From positions 1 to 64,000 of the forward strand of contig NZ_FMAJ01000015.1 in assembly GCF_900094625.1 (NCBI RefSeq): DNA of 64,000 nucleotides. Reading direction: 5' to 3'. Positions 6,926-17,090 of the stretch are shown here, piece by piece (position 1 is the stretch's first letter; every line of letters begins with the position of its first letter). This DNA comes from Rhizobium aethiopicum. Lineage in GTDB: Bacteria; Pseudomonadota; Alphaproteobacteria; Rhizobiales; Rhizobiaceae. The notes under the pieces are model-generated. The model was not told where the DNA came from, did not search any database, and saw only the letters and a program-made list of their open reading frames with translations. A program made the position numbers and the translations under genes.

Positions 6926-8782
6926 TCAAAGCTGGAGCTGCAACGCGAATGCCGGCACCGGAACGCCCTTCTCGCGGAAGTGCCGCTCCACTTCTTCAAG
7001 CGCCGGGCAGACCGGAGAGCGCTCCAGTGCCTGCGTCCAATTCTCCTGAACAGGCAGAGCCATTGCCGCGGTGGCCAGCAGGGTGGTTCCCGGGCTGATT
7101 TCGCCGCGCAGCTGCGGCAGCAGGGTCTTGGCATGGATGAGATTGGTGTTGGGGATCGGGCTCATCGCGTGGCCGGTTCTCGGATGAGGCGAGAGGTCGA
7201 CGATCGCGCTGACGTCGGTCTGTCCGTACCAGACGGCCCGCCTTTCCGCCTGTTCGGATCGATCGGCGCTGAAATCAGCGCGTTCGATCGCAAAACCACC
7301 CTCTGTGGTGCTGAGCCCACGCGGCGTGGTTATACGGTGAATGCGGATGTGCCAGGGGTTTGCGGGAAGCAGCCAGGTTTCGATGATGATGTCGTTCCAG
7401 GGGCGCCAGCGCGAATAGAGCCGGTCGCCTGCGATCAGCGCCTCCTCCATGGTCTCGCGCATGCGGAAATGAACGCCGTCATCGGAAAGGCCGAGCATTC
7501 CGTCGAAGCTTGCTGCCTGAAAGTTCCGGTCGTCGGCCTCGATGTTGAAGGTGTAGCGGGTCGAATAGACAAACTTCGAATATTTCTCATTTGCGCCGCG
7601 CATCTTGTCGTGCTGTTGGCCGGAGGAAAGCACGACCACATTCCCCGGTGAGTGCATGGCGACCATGCCTGCTTGTTTCAGCGCCACCGGCTCGGGGAAT
7701 TCCGGCTGCGGTGCCTCTTCGGCGGTCCAGAACGGATGATCCTCGGGAAGGGCGAGCGGCAGGAAGAATTTCAGCGCCCAATAGGGCGAACCGGGCGAGT
7801 TGTAGCTCTCGCTCATCAGCAGGTTTGGATAGCCGTAGCCCACCGAGAGAACGCCATCGCGTTCGGCGATCGGCATCGCCGACCACCAGCGGATATGGCG
7901 CATATAATAGCCCTTGATCTCGGCCCAGGTCAGCGCCTCGACGCCGGCGAAGGCCAGCGCGCCCCAGAAACCGCCAGCTGCAAAGCGGTAGGTCTGGCTG
8001 CGGCCAAAGGCGAGGGCGGCGCCATCCGGGCCGAACCAGTGACGAATATCCGCAGCGAAGGTCCGAGCGCGATCGCGGAAGCGCTCCTTGCGCGCTTCGT
8101 CGCCGCGCGCAAGCACGGTATAGATCAGGCCGTAGAAATGCATGGCGAAGGGAATGTAGTGGTCGACCCGCCGCACCGGCCCGTCGCGATACCAGCCTTC
8201 GCCGAGGTCGAAGGCCTCCAATTCGTCGAGATAGGCCACGGTCTTGCCGTGGTCGAACGCCACGCCGACGCGCTCAAGTCCGAGATCGATCAGGACGCGG
8301 AAGAATTTCCAGTTGTTGTCGATGAATTCCAGTTCGCGCGCCGCAAGAAGATAGGTGGCGACCGTCTTCTTCTGACTGTCGTTGAGCGGTTCCCAGATGT
8401 GTTCGGGGACGAGCGCCAGCGCGAAGCCGACGGCTGCGAGCTCGACGAGCCGCTGGTTGCGGTCGGCGAGATCACCCCAATATTCGGGATGGGTGGGATT
8501 GGTCCCGTTCGTCAGGCCGCGCCGATATAGATCCCAATACGGAAAATGCCTGCCACCGGCCGCAAGGGGAACGATGCCCCAGAGCGGCCGCGCAAACCCT
8601 TCCAGGTCCGCTGCCGCTCGATCGAAGATCGCGCCGGCGGCACCCAGGCGCACGCGGGCGCCGCCTTCGGAAAAATAGGGCAGCAGCGGGGTGAAGAGAT
8701 CGTTGACGGCCTTTGCGAGGTCGTCACGAGTCTTCAGGGGATTGCCGAAAAGCGGATTTGCCCTGGCGGGATCATATATCAT
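6926..8782 (-). CDS. DUF2264 family protein, probable carbohydrate-active enzyme
   Basis: A 618-residue cytoplasmic protein without signal peptide, matching the DUF2264 family: NPLKTRDDLAKAVNDLF at the start, FARPLWGIVPLAAGG around residue 60, and NNWKFFRVLIDLGLERVG around residue 155. The amino-terminal ~370 residues are helical, consistent with an alpha/alpha toroid, followed by a beta-rich domain. This is the architecture of many polysaccharide lyases and related enzymes. DUF2264 has no firmly established activity that I know of. It is the last gene of the minus-strand polysaccharide operon, separated from the solute-binding gene by a strong hairpin. A role in cleaving the imported acidic oligosaccharide is inference from context. 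Confidence 0.75.
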   Translation of the reverse strand: MIYDPARANPLFGNPLKTRDDLAKAVNDLFTPLLPYFSEGGARVRLGAAGAIFDRAAADLEGFARPLWGIVPLAAGGRHFPYWDLYRRGLTNGTNPTHPEYWGDLADRNQRLVELAAVGFALALVPEHIWEPLNDSQKKTVATYLLAARELEFIDNNWKFFRVLIDLGLERVGVAFDHGKTVAYLDELEAFDLGEGWYRDGPVRRVDHYIPFAMHFYGLIYTVLARGDEARKERFRDRARTFAADIRHWFGPDGAALAFGRSQTYRFAAGGFWGALAFAGVEALTWAEIKGYYMRHIRWWSAMPIAERDGVLSVGYGYPNLLMSESYNSPGSPYWALKFFLPLALPEDHPFWTAEEAPQPEFPEPVALKQAGMVAMHSPGNVVVLSSGQQHDKMRGANEKYSKFVYSTRYTFNIEADDRNFQAASFDGMLGLSDDGVHFRMRETMEEALIAGDRLYSRWRPWNDIIIETWLLPANPWHIRIHRITTPRGLSTTEGGFAIERADFSADRSEQAERRAVWYGQTDVSAIVDLSPHPRTGHAMSPIPNTNLIHAKTLLPQLRGEISPGTTLLATAAMALPVQENWTQALERSPVCPALEEVERHFREKGVPVPAFALQLQL

Positions 8783-8811
8783 CGTCAGCTCGGAATTTCA
8801 TAAAACAGGAT

Positions 8812-8842
8812 CGGCCGCGGGCCGGATGCTGACCCGCGGCCG
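8812..8842 (-). terminator. Strong hairpin between binding-protein gene and DUF2264 gene
   Basis: CGGCCGCGGG (8812-8821) and CCCGCGGCCG (8833-8842) form a perfect 10-bp GC-rich stem with an 11-base loop. On the minus strand it is followed by a weak T-rich stretch (ATCCTGTTTTA). It may act as a partial terminator or 3' stabiliser, giving more solute-binding protein than DUF2264 product, a common arrangement in ABC operons. Confidence 0.6.
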
Positions 8843-8860
8843 TCGATATCGCGTGAAGGC

Positions 8861-10135
8861 TTACTTGATGGCCTTCACGCCTTCGGTCATTTCCTTCAGC
8901 CCGTCATCGACGGAGGTGTTGTCGGTCATGATCGCGTCATGCGCGCGGTTGAGCACGACCTCGATCTTGGCGGCGTTCGGGTTGACCGCCATCTCCAGAT
9001 AGGCCTTCAACGGTATCAGCGCTTCCTTGCTGGCCGCGTCCTCAGGAAAGCCGGGCGTTGCCGCGATCTTGGCGCTGACATCAGCGGTCTTGAGCGCGGG
9101 GAAGGTGCCTGTCGAGGCGATGACGGCTGCCCCTTCCGGGCCAGTGACGAACTTGATGAAGTCGAGCGCGGCTTCCTTATGGGTGGAATTGGCGTTGACC
9201 GCGAGACCCGAGATCTGCGCCGCCGTCGTGCCGGCGGCAACGCCATCGGGATGCGGGAACTTCACGATGCCCCAGTTCTTGCTCTTCGATTCACCCGATT
9301 TGACCTTGGCGATCTGGGTCCCGACGAACCAGGTACCCATCGGCAGCATGCCGATCGTGCCGTTGAAGAAGAGCGCAGAGTAATGCGTGTTCGACGTTTT
9401 CAGGAAGGCATAGGAGGGGATGGCGCCATCCTTCTGCAGGGTGAGCGCTCTTTCGTACCAGGGCTTCAGGAAGGCGTAGTCGCCGTCGACCAGCGTGTGT
9501 TTTCCGTCGAGGATGCCCGGCAGCTGGACGGTCGAACGCCAGGTGTGCAGCAGCGCGCCATAGGTCTTGTTGGTGCCCATGCCGCCGGCAAGTTTCTCGG
9601 CGGTCTCGTCGAACTGCGCCCAGGTCATGTCATTGGTCGGGTAGGGCACGCCTGCCTTGTCGAAAATGTCTTTGTTGTAATAGACGATCCAGAAGTCCGA
9701 GCGGAACGGCAGGGAGTAGATCTTGCCGTCGACGGTCAGTTCCTCGATCAGGCCGCCATAGGGCGTGGGGTCGATCTTCTGATCCTTCACGAAGCCGCTA
9801 AGATCGGCGATGTTGCCGGCGCGCACCAGGTTGGTATAGCCCGGCACGTCCTTGATGGTGACGATGTCGATATCCTTCGAGCCGCCGGTCAGCTGCGTCG
9901 AAATCATCTGCTGGTAGTCCTGCGAACCGAGATCCATTGGCTCGAACTTCACGTTGGGGTGCTTGGCCTGATAGGCCTCGATCAGCGGCTTGTAATAGGC
10001 GGTTTTATCCCAGTCCCACAAAGCCCATTTCAGCGTTACGGCGTCTTGTGCAAGTGCGGCGCCGGCCGTTGTTGCGGCCAAGGTGAAACCCGCCACGGCG
10101 AGTTTCATCGTCCTCCCGAATTTATCCGAATACAT
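8861..10135 (-). CDS. Sugar ABC transporter solute-binding protein (family 1)
   Basis: A 424-residue periplasmic binding protein. The start MYSDKFGRTMKLAVAGF leads a signal peptide ending near AGAALAQ, about residue 29. The mature part begins VTLKWALWDWDKTAYYKPLIEAYQ, typical of carbohydrate-uptake (CUT1) binding proteins. ATG 10135 has GGAG at suitable distance; an upstream start at 10195 would add 20 residues before the signal. Genes for two permeases, the ATPase and intracellular carbohydrate enzymes lie on the same strand, so it should deliver an acidic or modified oligosaccharide to that transporter. The exact sugar is unknown. Confidence 0.9.
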   Translation of the reverse strand: MYSDKFGRTMKLAVAGFTLAATTAGAALAQDAVTLKWALWDWDKTAYYKPLIEAYQAKHPNVKFEPMDLGSQDYQQMISTQLTGGSKDIDIVTIKDVPGYTNLVRAGNIADLSGFVKDQKIDPTPYGGLIEELTVDGKIYSLPFRSDFWIVYYNKDIFDKAGVPYPTNDMTWAQFDETAEKLAGGMGTNKTYGALLHTWRSTVQLPGILDGKHTLVDGDYAFLKPWYERALTLQKDGAIPSYAFLKTSNTHYSALFFNGTIGMLPMGTWFVGTQIAKVKSGESKSKNWGIVKFPHPDGVAAGTTAAQISGLAVNANSTHKEAALDFIKFVTGPEGAAVIASTGTFPALKTADVSAKIAATPGFPEDAASKEALIPLKAYLEMAVNPNAAKIEVVLNRAHDAIMTDNTSVDDGLKEMTEGVKAIK

Positions 10136-10175
10136 TCCTGTTCTCCTTCCCTGGATCGTTTCTGGATCGACTGTT

Positions 10176-10901
10176 TTATGATGCGTTTGGTGCATGCGGT
10201 TTGCGGTGCGGCTGCGTTGTGTCCGGCAAATCCAGAACCATCACCGCCGCCCGATGGACGCCGAATGCGACGGCGAACATTCCGAGTGAAAAATTGACGG
10301 TCGCCGGCATGAACACGGAAACCGGATAAAAGAGGATATGCGTGAGCCACAGGGTGGCGTTGAAGGCGAGTGAGCCAAGCGCCGGAAGCGGGCGGACGAC
10401 CGAGGCGAGCGCTGCGAGACGAAGGAGCCGCAGCGCCGGCAGATCACGCATCACCATCAGCATGATGAGATGGCAGGCGGTGACCGCAAGGAAGGTGGTT
10501 GCGACAAGCGCAACGGCCAGCGGTGCGGCAAGGACCAGATTGTCCCGCGCTCCGGCGGCATAGGTCAGGATCACATAGATGCAGATCGCAAAGGCCGCGC
10601 CCAGCGCCAGACCCCAGGCGGTGGCGCGCCAGAGATAACGCAGGAATGCCTCGGCGAAATCCCTGAGCAGATAGGTGTTGCGATCCTCTACCAAAGCCAC
10701 CGAAACCCGGGCCATGGCGACGAGTGCCGCCGGCAGCGTCACGACGAGGAGCGAGGCAAGGAGAAACAAGATGTTCAGCTTGACCATCTCCCACCATTCG
10801 CGAGCGAGGATATCGGCGAAGAGCGCAAGGCCGGTCTTCGCGGGCGCATCCTTTGGAATGCCCGGCCCCTCCTTCGTCCACATGTCCCGCAACCACTGCA
10901 T
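10176..10901 (-). CDS. YesL-like (DUF624) membrane protein
   Basis: A 241-residue integral membrane protein with four to five hydrophobic segments (for example LNILFLLASLLVVTLPAALV at ~42-61 and LGAAFAICIYVILTYAA at ~98-114). The pattern and length match the YesL/DUF624 family. That family recurs beside sugar ABC transporters and pectin or rhamnogalacturonan genes in Bacillus and other bacteria. Its function is not established; a transporter-accessory role is often suggested. It lies between the ATPase and the binding-protein gene. A GGGAG site precedes the start. Confidence 0.7.
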   Translation of the reverse strand: MQWLRDMWTKEGPGIPKDAPAKTGLALFADILAREWWEMVKLNILFLLASLLVVTLPAALVAMARVSVALVEDRNTYLLRDFAEAFLRYLWRATAWGLALGAAFAICIYVILTYAAGARDNLVLAAPLAVALVATTFLAVTACHLIMLMVMRDLPALRLLRLAALASVVRPLPALGSLAFNATLWLTHILFYPVSVFMPATVNFSLGMFAVAFGVHRAAVMVLDLPDTTQPHRKPHAPNAS

Positions 10902-10921
10902 GGCCGTCTCCCGCAGGCGCC

Positions 10922-12031
<1,110 letters not shown>

Positions 12032-12046
12032 CGGGTCCTCCTGACG

Positions 12047-13219
12047 TCACCAATAGGAAGACCAGCGACGCGAAAGGCGCGTCAAAGCTTCCATGTAATA
12101 ATAATCTCCCCAGGAGACGCATTCATCGACGCCCTCGCCGCGGCAGGTGTTGAAGGGCGATTTCTTCGAATAGGTGGCGTGCAGCACGAGTCCGTTCGAA
12201 ACCGCCGGATCCTTGACCGCATAATGATCGGCGAGGCTCTTCATCATCCGCCGTGCCAACGTCCGGTAGCGTTCGGCGGCCTCGGCTTCGACGAGATCGG
12301 CCATTTCGAGAAGGCCGCAGGCGGTGATCGAGGCTGACGAACTGTCGCGCGGCTCGCCGTCGTCATCGGAAAAGACGAGATCCCAGTAGGGCACCATGTC
12401 GGCCGGCAGCCGGTTGAGATAGAAGGCGAGCAGCCGGTCGAAGGTTTCTCGATATTCATCGATCCGCTCGTAGCGATAGGAGGCCGCCATGCCCGCAATG
12501 CCCCAGGCCTGCCCGCGCGCCCATGCGCTGTCATCTCTGTAGCCCTGCTTGGTCGCGCCGCGGACCGGCGCTCCGGTAACCGGGTCCATATAGAAAGTGT
12601 GATAGGTGGAATCGTCTGGCCGGACCGAATTGGCGAGCGTGGTGCGGGCGTGAATGAGCGCGATCTCGCGGTATTTCGGATCGCCTGTCTCGCGGCTTGC
12701 CCAATAGAGGAGCGGCAGGTTCAAGAGGCAATCGATGATATAGCGGTATTCTTCCGCCTTGCCCTTGCGGCCCCAGGCCTGGATGAACTGGCCGATCGGC
12801 TGGAAGCGCTCGATCAGCTGGTCGGCGGCGAGGATTGCCGCCTTGCGGCCGTCTTCATCGCCGACGAGCTTCCAGGCGGCGATGCAGGACGGCGAATAGA
12901 GAAAGCCCATATCGTGATGATCGGTCTCGATCCGGTTTTCGATCCGGTGCAAGAACGACTGGACCTGAATTTGCGCGGCATGGCGGAAGATAGGGTCGCC
13001 GCTCTGCTCGAAAGCGAGCCAGAGCTCGCCGGGCCAGAAGCCCGCCGTCCACTGGTCGTTCGCGACTGCGGGGTAAAAATTTCCAACGCTCGAATGGTTC
13101 TGCGAGGCGTAGGTGAACTCGGGAAGGTTGCGCCTGATCTGCGCGACGGCAAGATCGAGCGCGGATTTTACCTCTTCGTCGGTGATCGGCTGCGGGGCGA
13201 CTGAGGAAACGGCGTTCAT
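12047..13219 (-). CDS. GH88 unsaturated glucuronyl hydrolase
   Basis: A 390-residue cytoplasmic enzyme of glycoside hydrolase family 88, which removes the 4,5-unsaturated uronic acid left at the non-reducing end by polysaccharide lyases. Family hallmarks are HHDMGFLYSPS (~residue 100, with the first catalytic Asp) and GYRDDSAWARGQAWG (~residue 228, with the second Asp), plus Trp-rich stretches and GDYYYMEALTR near the end. No signal peptide. It lies directly after the MalG-type permease with four bases between. Its natural partner is the heparinase-like lyase across the divergent promoter. Substrates in the family include glycosaminoglycan- and gellan-type oligosaccharides; here the substrate is unknown. 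Confidence 0.88.
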   Translation of the reverse strand: MNAVSSVAPQPITDEEVKSALDLAVAQIRRNLPEFTYASQNHSSVGNFYPAVANDQWTAGFWPGELWLAFEQSGDPIFRHAAQIQVQSFLHRIENRIETDHHDMGFLYSPSCIAAWKLVGDEDGRKAAILAADQLIERFQPIGQFIQAWGRKGKAEEYRYIIDCLLNLPLLYWASRETGDPKYREIALIHARTTLANSVRPDDSTYHTFYMDPVTGAPVRGATKQGYRDDSAWARGQAWGIAGMAASYRYERIDEYRETFDRLLAFYLNRLPADMVPYWDLVFSDDDGEPRDSSSASITACGLLEMADLVEAEAAERYRTLARRMMKSLADHYAVKDPAVSNGLVLHATYSKKSPFNTCRGEGVDECVSWGDYYYMEALTRLSRRWSSYW

Positions 13220-13223
13220 GGTT

Positions 13224-14060
13224 TTAACCCTTCAGTCCGGTCGAGGCGATGCCTTCGACGAAGAAGCGCTGCAGAGAGAGGAACACGATGAGAACGGGGA
13301 TGAGGGCGACGACGGAGGCCGCCATGATCAGCCCGTATTCGGCCGAATATTGCGAAATGAACATCCGCAGGCCGATCTGGACGGTCTTCAGCTCCGTCTT
13401 GGTGAGATAGATCATCGGCCCGAGAAAGTCGTTCCAGGTGCTGACGAAGGTGAAGATCGTCAAGGTCGAGAGCGCGGGCTTCGACAGCGGCAGCATGATG
13501 CGCGCCCAGATCTGGTATTCATTCATGCCGTCGATGCGGGCCGCCTCGCAGAGCTCGGTCGGGATAGACATGTAGAATTGCCGCATCAGGAAGACGCCGA
13601 AGGCGGTGAAGGCCTGCAAGCAGATCAGCGCCAGATGCGTGTTGTTGAGGCCGAACTCGCGCATCAGCAGGAATTGCGGCACCATATAGACCTGCCAGGG
13701 CATGGCGATGGTGGCGATATAGCCGAGGAACAGCGTGTTCTTGTAGGGGAAGTTCAGCTTGGCAAAGGCATAGGCCGCAAAGCTGGAAGTCACAAGCTGC
13801 AGCAGCGTGACGATGATCGTCAGCTTCGAGGTGTTGTAGATGAAAAGCGCAAGCGGGATCTTCGTCCAGATATCAACGTAATTCTGCCATTGCGGCTGCG
13901 ACGGTATCCACTCGATTGGGAAGGCAAAGACGTCGCGGCTGAGCTTCAGGGAGGCCGACAGCATCCAGGCGAAAGGCATCAGCATGACGATCGTCACGGT
14001 GATGACGATGGCATAGAGGAGGACCGTTTTGGCGGTTACTTTGCGCCCTGCGATCCTCAT
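13224..14060 (-). CDS. Sugar ABC transporter permease (MalG type)
   Basis: A 278-residue inner-membrane permease with six predicted helices. The conserved coupling-loop region contains EAARIDGMNEYQIWARIMLPLSKPAL around residue 180, the EAA motif that contacts the ATPase. It begins MRIAGRKVTAKT and ends GIASTGLKG, the typical MalG-type end. Its start overlaps the stop of the MalF-type gene (ATGA), indicating translational coupling. It forms the channel with the product of 14057-15013. Confidence 0.93.
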   Translation of the reverse strand: MRIAGRKVTAKTVLLYAIVITVTIVMLMPFAWMLSASLKLSRDVFAFPIEWIPSQPQWQNYVDIWTKIPLALFIYNTSKLTIIVTLLQLVTSSFAAYAFAKLNFPYKNTLFLGYIATIAMPWQVYMVPQFLLMREFGLNNTHLALICLQAFTAFGVFLMRQFYMSIPTELCEAARIDGMNEYQIWARIMLPLSKPALSTLTIFTFVSTWNDFLGPMIYLTKTELKTVQIGLRMFISQYSAEYGLIMAASVVALIPVLIVFLSLQRFFVEGIASTGLKG

Positions 14061-15013
14061 GCTTCGTCCTCCCGCTGGCGGCGGAACTGGAAGATGGTGA
14101 CGGCGAGCACGAGGAAGAACAGCACCAGCGAAACCATGCTGGAATAACCGAGATCCCAGGAAATGAAGGCTTCGTTATAGATGTGGTAGACGAGAACCAG
14201 CGTCGAGGTGCCGGGGCCGCCCTGGGTGATCATGTAGATCTGGTCGAACACCTTGAAGGACTGGATGGTCAGCATGACGGTGACGAAGAAGGTCGTCGGC
14301 CCGAGCTGCGGGACGGTGACATGGATGAACTTCTGCCAGGAATTGGCGCCATCGAGATCGGCGGCCTCATAGAGTTCGGAATTGATGCCCTGGAGACCGG
14401 CCAGATAGATGACCATGTAATAGCCCATGTTCTTCCAGATGCCGAAGAGGATCACCGTCACCATCGCCCAGTGGCGGTCGGCCGCCCATCCGGGCATGTT
14501 CTTGGGGTCGAGGCCGAGCGTGTAGAGGATCATGTTCACCGGCCCCATCTCGGGGTTGAAGATCATGTTCCAGACCACCGCTACGGCGACCAACGAGGCG
14601 ACATAGGGAAAGAACATCGCCGTGCGGAAGAAATTGCGGCCGGCGATCTTCTGGTTGAGGAGGACGGCGAGGCCGAGCGCGCAGAGCAATGTCGCCGGCA
14701 CTGAGGCGACCGTATAGATGATCGTGTTCCAGAAGGCTGCCATGAAGGCCTTATCTTCGAACAGGCGCCAGAAATTGTCGAGCCCGGCAAAGGTGATCGC
14801 ATTCGAGCCGTCCCAATGCATGAAAGCAAGCGCGAAGGCGAAGAGGATCGGCCCGAGCGTGAAGACCGCGAAGCCGAGGAAATTCGGTGCGATGAAAGAA
14901 TAAGCGACGAGCGCGCTGCGGATCTTGCGCTGCCGTTTGGACAGGACCGCGACCTTCCGGTCAGAGGTTGCCGGGGCGCGATCAGTCGCTATGACCGAAT
15001 TCGATATGGACAC
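14057..15013 (-). CDS. Sugar ABC transporter permease (MalF type)
   Basis: The first transport gene of the minus-strand operon, about 318 residues from the GTG at 15013. The first helix is in SFIAPNFLGFAVFTLGPILF and the EAA loop is YEAADLDGANSWQKFIHVTVPQL. The start is ambiguous. GTG 15013 has AGGAGG nine bases upstream and leaves a normal ~34-residue leader. ATG 15082, with GGAGG only three bases away, would give 341 residues, and 15118 would give 353. The gene is divergent from the lyase gene at 15236. It pairs with the MalG-type permease. Confidence 0.88.
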   Translation of the reverse strand: MSISNSVIATDRAPATSDRKVAVLSKRQRKIRSALVAYSFIAPNFLGFAVFTLGPILFAFALAFMHWDGSNAITFAGLDNFWRLFEDKAFMAAFWNTIIYTVASVPATLLCALGLAVLLNQKIAGRNFFRTAMFFPYVASLVAVAVVWNMIFNPEMGPVNMILYTLGLDPKNMPGWAADRHWAMVTVILFGIWKNMGYYMVIYLAGLQGINSELYEAADLDGANSWQKFIHVTVPQLGPTTFFVTVMLTIQSFKVFDQIYMITQGGPGTSTLVLVYHIYNEAFISWDLGYSSMVSLVLFFLVLAVTIFQFRRQREDEA

Positions 15014-15119
15014 CGATGCCTTCCTCCTGGGCGGATCTTCTGCGCTTGACGGCTTGCGGGTTCCTCTGCCGACCGTCGCCATTCTCCTCCGGTCAACGGC
15101 ATAACACATATCCGGCACT

Positions 15120-15150
15120 GGTCAAACAAGTTCTGGATAGATCATACAAA
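15120..15150. promoter_or_regulatory. Possible regulator-binding direct repeats in the divergent promoter
   Basis: GGTCAAACAAG (15120-15130) and GATCATACAAA (15140-15150) are similar 11-mers exactly 20 bases (two helical turns) apart, between the divergent permease and lyase genes. A related ATATGAT occurs at about 15173-15179. This could be an operator for a regulator of the polysaccharide locus. No regulator gene lies immediately adjacent. Pattern only. Confidence 0.3.
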
Positions 15151-15235
15151 TTTTATAGCGAGCAGCGGAAACATATGATAGGTGAACATTGAAGGTCATA
15201 CGCTGGTCGAGGCTCTATCCAGCGCGAGGAGGAAC

Positions 15236-17026
15236 ATGTTCAGCGAGATTTCAGGAGATCTGCCCGACAGCTTGGGCGACTTCACGCCCGGAACGGTCTC
15301 CTCCGATCGCGAGAGATGGAGCGCGGTGCCGCAGGCGATGCGCGATGCGGTCGTTCGCGACGCCGAAGCCACACTCGCGCGGGACTGGCCTCTGATCACG
15401 GCTTCAGACTACCGGGAATATACTGCTAACGGCAATCGTTCGCGCTTCGAGGAGCTTTATTTCACCCGACGGCGGATGCTCAACGATGTGGTGCTCGGCG
15501 AACTTGTCGAAGGGAATGGGCGGTTTCTGCCGAAGATCATCGATGGCATCTTCCTGGTCGCGGAGGAGAGCGGCTGGCAGCTTCCGGCGCACAACGCTTA
15601 CGAACGCAATGGTGCGCGGCTGCCGCTTCCCGACAATTCGCAGCCCGTCATCGACCTCTTCGCCGCCGAAACGGCAGCTCTGCTTGCAACGACCGTCGCC
15701 CTTTTGGGCGGCGCGCTCGACGGCGTCAGCCCCGAGATCACCGCGCGGGTAAGGCGCGAGATCGAGGACCGCATCCTCTTGCCCTATCTCGGTCGGCATT
15801 TCTGGTGGATGGGTCGCGGCAATGAGAGGATGAACAATTGGACAGCCTGGATTACCCAGAACGTCCTGGTGGCGACTTTTTCCTTGAAGACCGATCAGGC
15901 GACGCGCCGGGCGGTCGTTGAGAAGGCGCTCGCCAGCCTTGATGCATTCCTGAAGGACTATGCCGAGGATGGAGCCTGTGAGGAGGGTGTACTCTACTAT
16001 CGCCACGCTGCGCTTTGCCTCCATGGTGCCCTGACGGTTCTCAATGCTGCGGCGCCGGGCCTGTTTGCCGGGATCTGGCAGCAACCGAAAATCCGCAACA
16101 TGGCCGATTATATCGCCAACATGCATGTGGCCGGCCGCCATTATTTCAACTTCGCGGATTCCGCCGCGGTCGTCGAGCCCTGCAGCGCAAGGGAATATCT
16201 GTTCGGAAAGGCGGTCAACTCTGAGATGCTGGCGGACTTCGCCGCCGCCGACAGGGCCGCGGCCGAACGCCCGCACCTGCCCGGAGAATGGAACCTCTGG
16301 TACCGCGTCCAGGAATTGCTGGTGGGAACGCTGCCCGCAGCCGATCCGCATCCGGCCCCCCCGCGCGATATCTTCTATCCCGGCATCGGCCTGTTCGTTG
16401 CCCGCGACGGCCGGTTTTCCCTGGCGGTCAAGGGCGGCAACAATGGCGAAGGCCACAATCACAACGATGTCGGCAGCATCACGCTCTACAAGAACGGACG
16501 TCCGTTGCTGATCGACGTCGGCGTCGAGACCTATACCGCCAAGACTTTCTCGCCGCGCCGCTACGAAATATGGACGATGCAGTCGGCCTACCACAACCTG
16601 CCGACGTTTTCAGGCGTCATGCAGGAGGCCGGCGAGGCTTTCGGCGCGCGTGAGGTCGAGGTCGAAATTGGCGAGGAGAGTGCACGCATATCGCTGGATA
16701 TAGCGGGCGCCTACCCCCCGGGAGCGAAAGTGCGTAGCTATCGCCGGATGGTTTCCCTGGAACGGGGCCGTCATGTCGAGATCGTCGACGCTCATGATGG
16801 AGATAAGCCGGCGCTCTTGTCGCTGATGACGTGCCTCGCGCCGATCGTTTCCGCTGACCGAATCGATCTTGCCGATCTCGGCAGCATCCTCGTCGACGGC
16901 GCCGGCCCGATCGAAATCGATGAGATCGAGGTGGATGATATCCGGCTGAGATCGGCCTGGCCTGAAAAACTCTTCCGTCTGCGCGTGCCCCTTACCGGCA
17001 AGCGCCTGACATTGCGGATCGTCTAG
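15236..17026 (+). CDS. Heparinase II/III-family polysaccharide lyase
   Basis: A 596-residue protein with a helical toroid amino-terminal part (~1-370) and a beta-sandwich carboxy-terminal part. The family signature GEGHNHNDVGSITLYKNG lies at ~residues 402-420, followed by PLLIDVGVETYT. This region carries the lyase catalytic His/Tyr environment. These lyases cleave uronic-acid glycosidic bonds by beta-elimination, leaving unsaturated ends that GH88 removes. No signal peptide is seen, so it probably acts on imported oligosaccharide in the cytoplasm. ATG 15236 is chosen because GAGGAGG precedes it; GTG 15182 would add 18 residues without a ribosome site. Substrate (plant or bacterial uronic polysaccharide) is not determinable. 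Confidence 0.85.
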   Translation: MFSEISGDLPDSLGDFTPGTVSSDRERWSAVPQAMRDAVVRDAEATLARDWPLITASDYREYTANGNRSRFEELYFTRRRMLNDVVLGELVEGNGRFLPKIIDGIFLVAEESGWQLPAHNAYERNGARLPLPDNSQPVIDLFAAETAALLATTVALLGGALDGVSPEITARVRREIEDRILLPYLGRHFWWMGRGNERMNNWTAWITQNVLVATFSLKTDQATRRAVVEKALASLDAFLKDYAEDGACEEGVLYYRHAALCLHGALTVLNAAAPGLFAGIWQQPKIRNMADYIANMHVAGRHYFNFADSAAVVEPCSAREYLFGKAVNSEMLADFAAADRAAAERPHLPGEWNLWYRVQELLVGTLPAADPHPAPPRDIFYPGIGLFVARDGRFSLAVKGGNNGEGHNHNDVGSITLYKNGRPLLIDVGVETYTAKTFSPRRYEIWTMQSAYHNLPTFSGVMQEAGEAFGAREVEVEIGEESARISLDIAGAYPPGAKVRSYRRMVSLERGRHVEIVDAHDGDKPALLSLMTCLAPIVSADRIDLADLGSILVDGAGPIEIDEIEVDDIRLRSAWPEKLFRLRVPLTGKRLTLRIV

Positions 17027-17075
17027 AACAGGATGATCTTATGCCGCCTCGGCATGAGATCCGAATCGCTGTTCT
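17025..17075. repeat. Imperfect palindromic repeat after the lyase gene
   Basis: Outer arms AGAACAG (17025-17031) and CTGTTCT (17069-17075) enclose inner arms containing ATGCCG and CGGCAT around a CCT loop, with flanking GATCT and AGATC. The long imperfect hairpin begins at the lyase stop codon. It resembles a common rhizobial intergenic element and may also act as a transcript 3' end. Confidence 0.6.
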
Positions 17076-17090
17076 GAATTAAATAGTTAG

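Noticed and set aside
15182..15235. GTG start at 15182 for the lyase
   Set aside because: No ribosome site, whereas GAGGAGG precedes ATG 15236.
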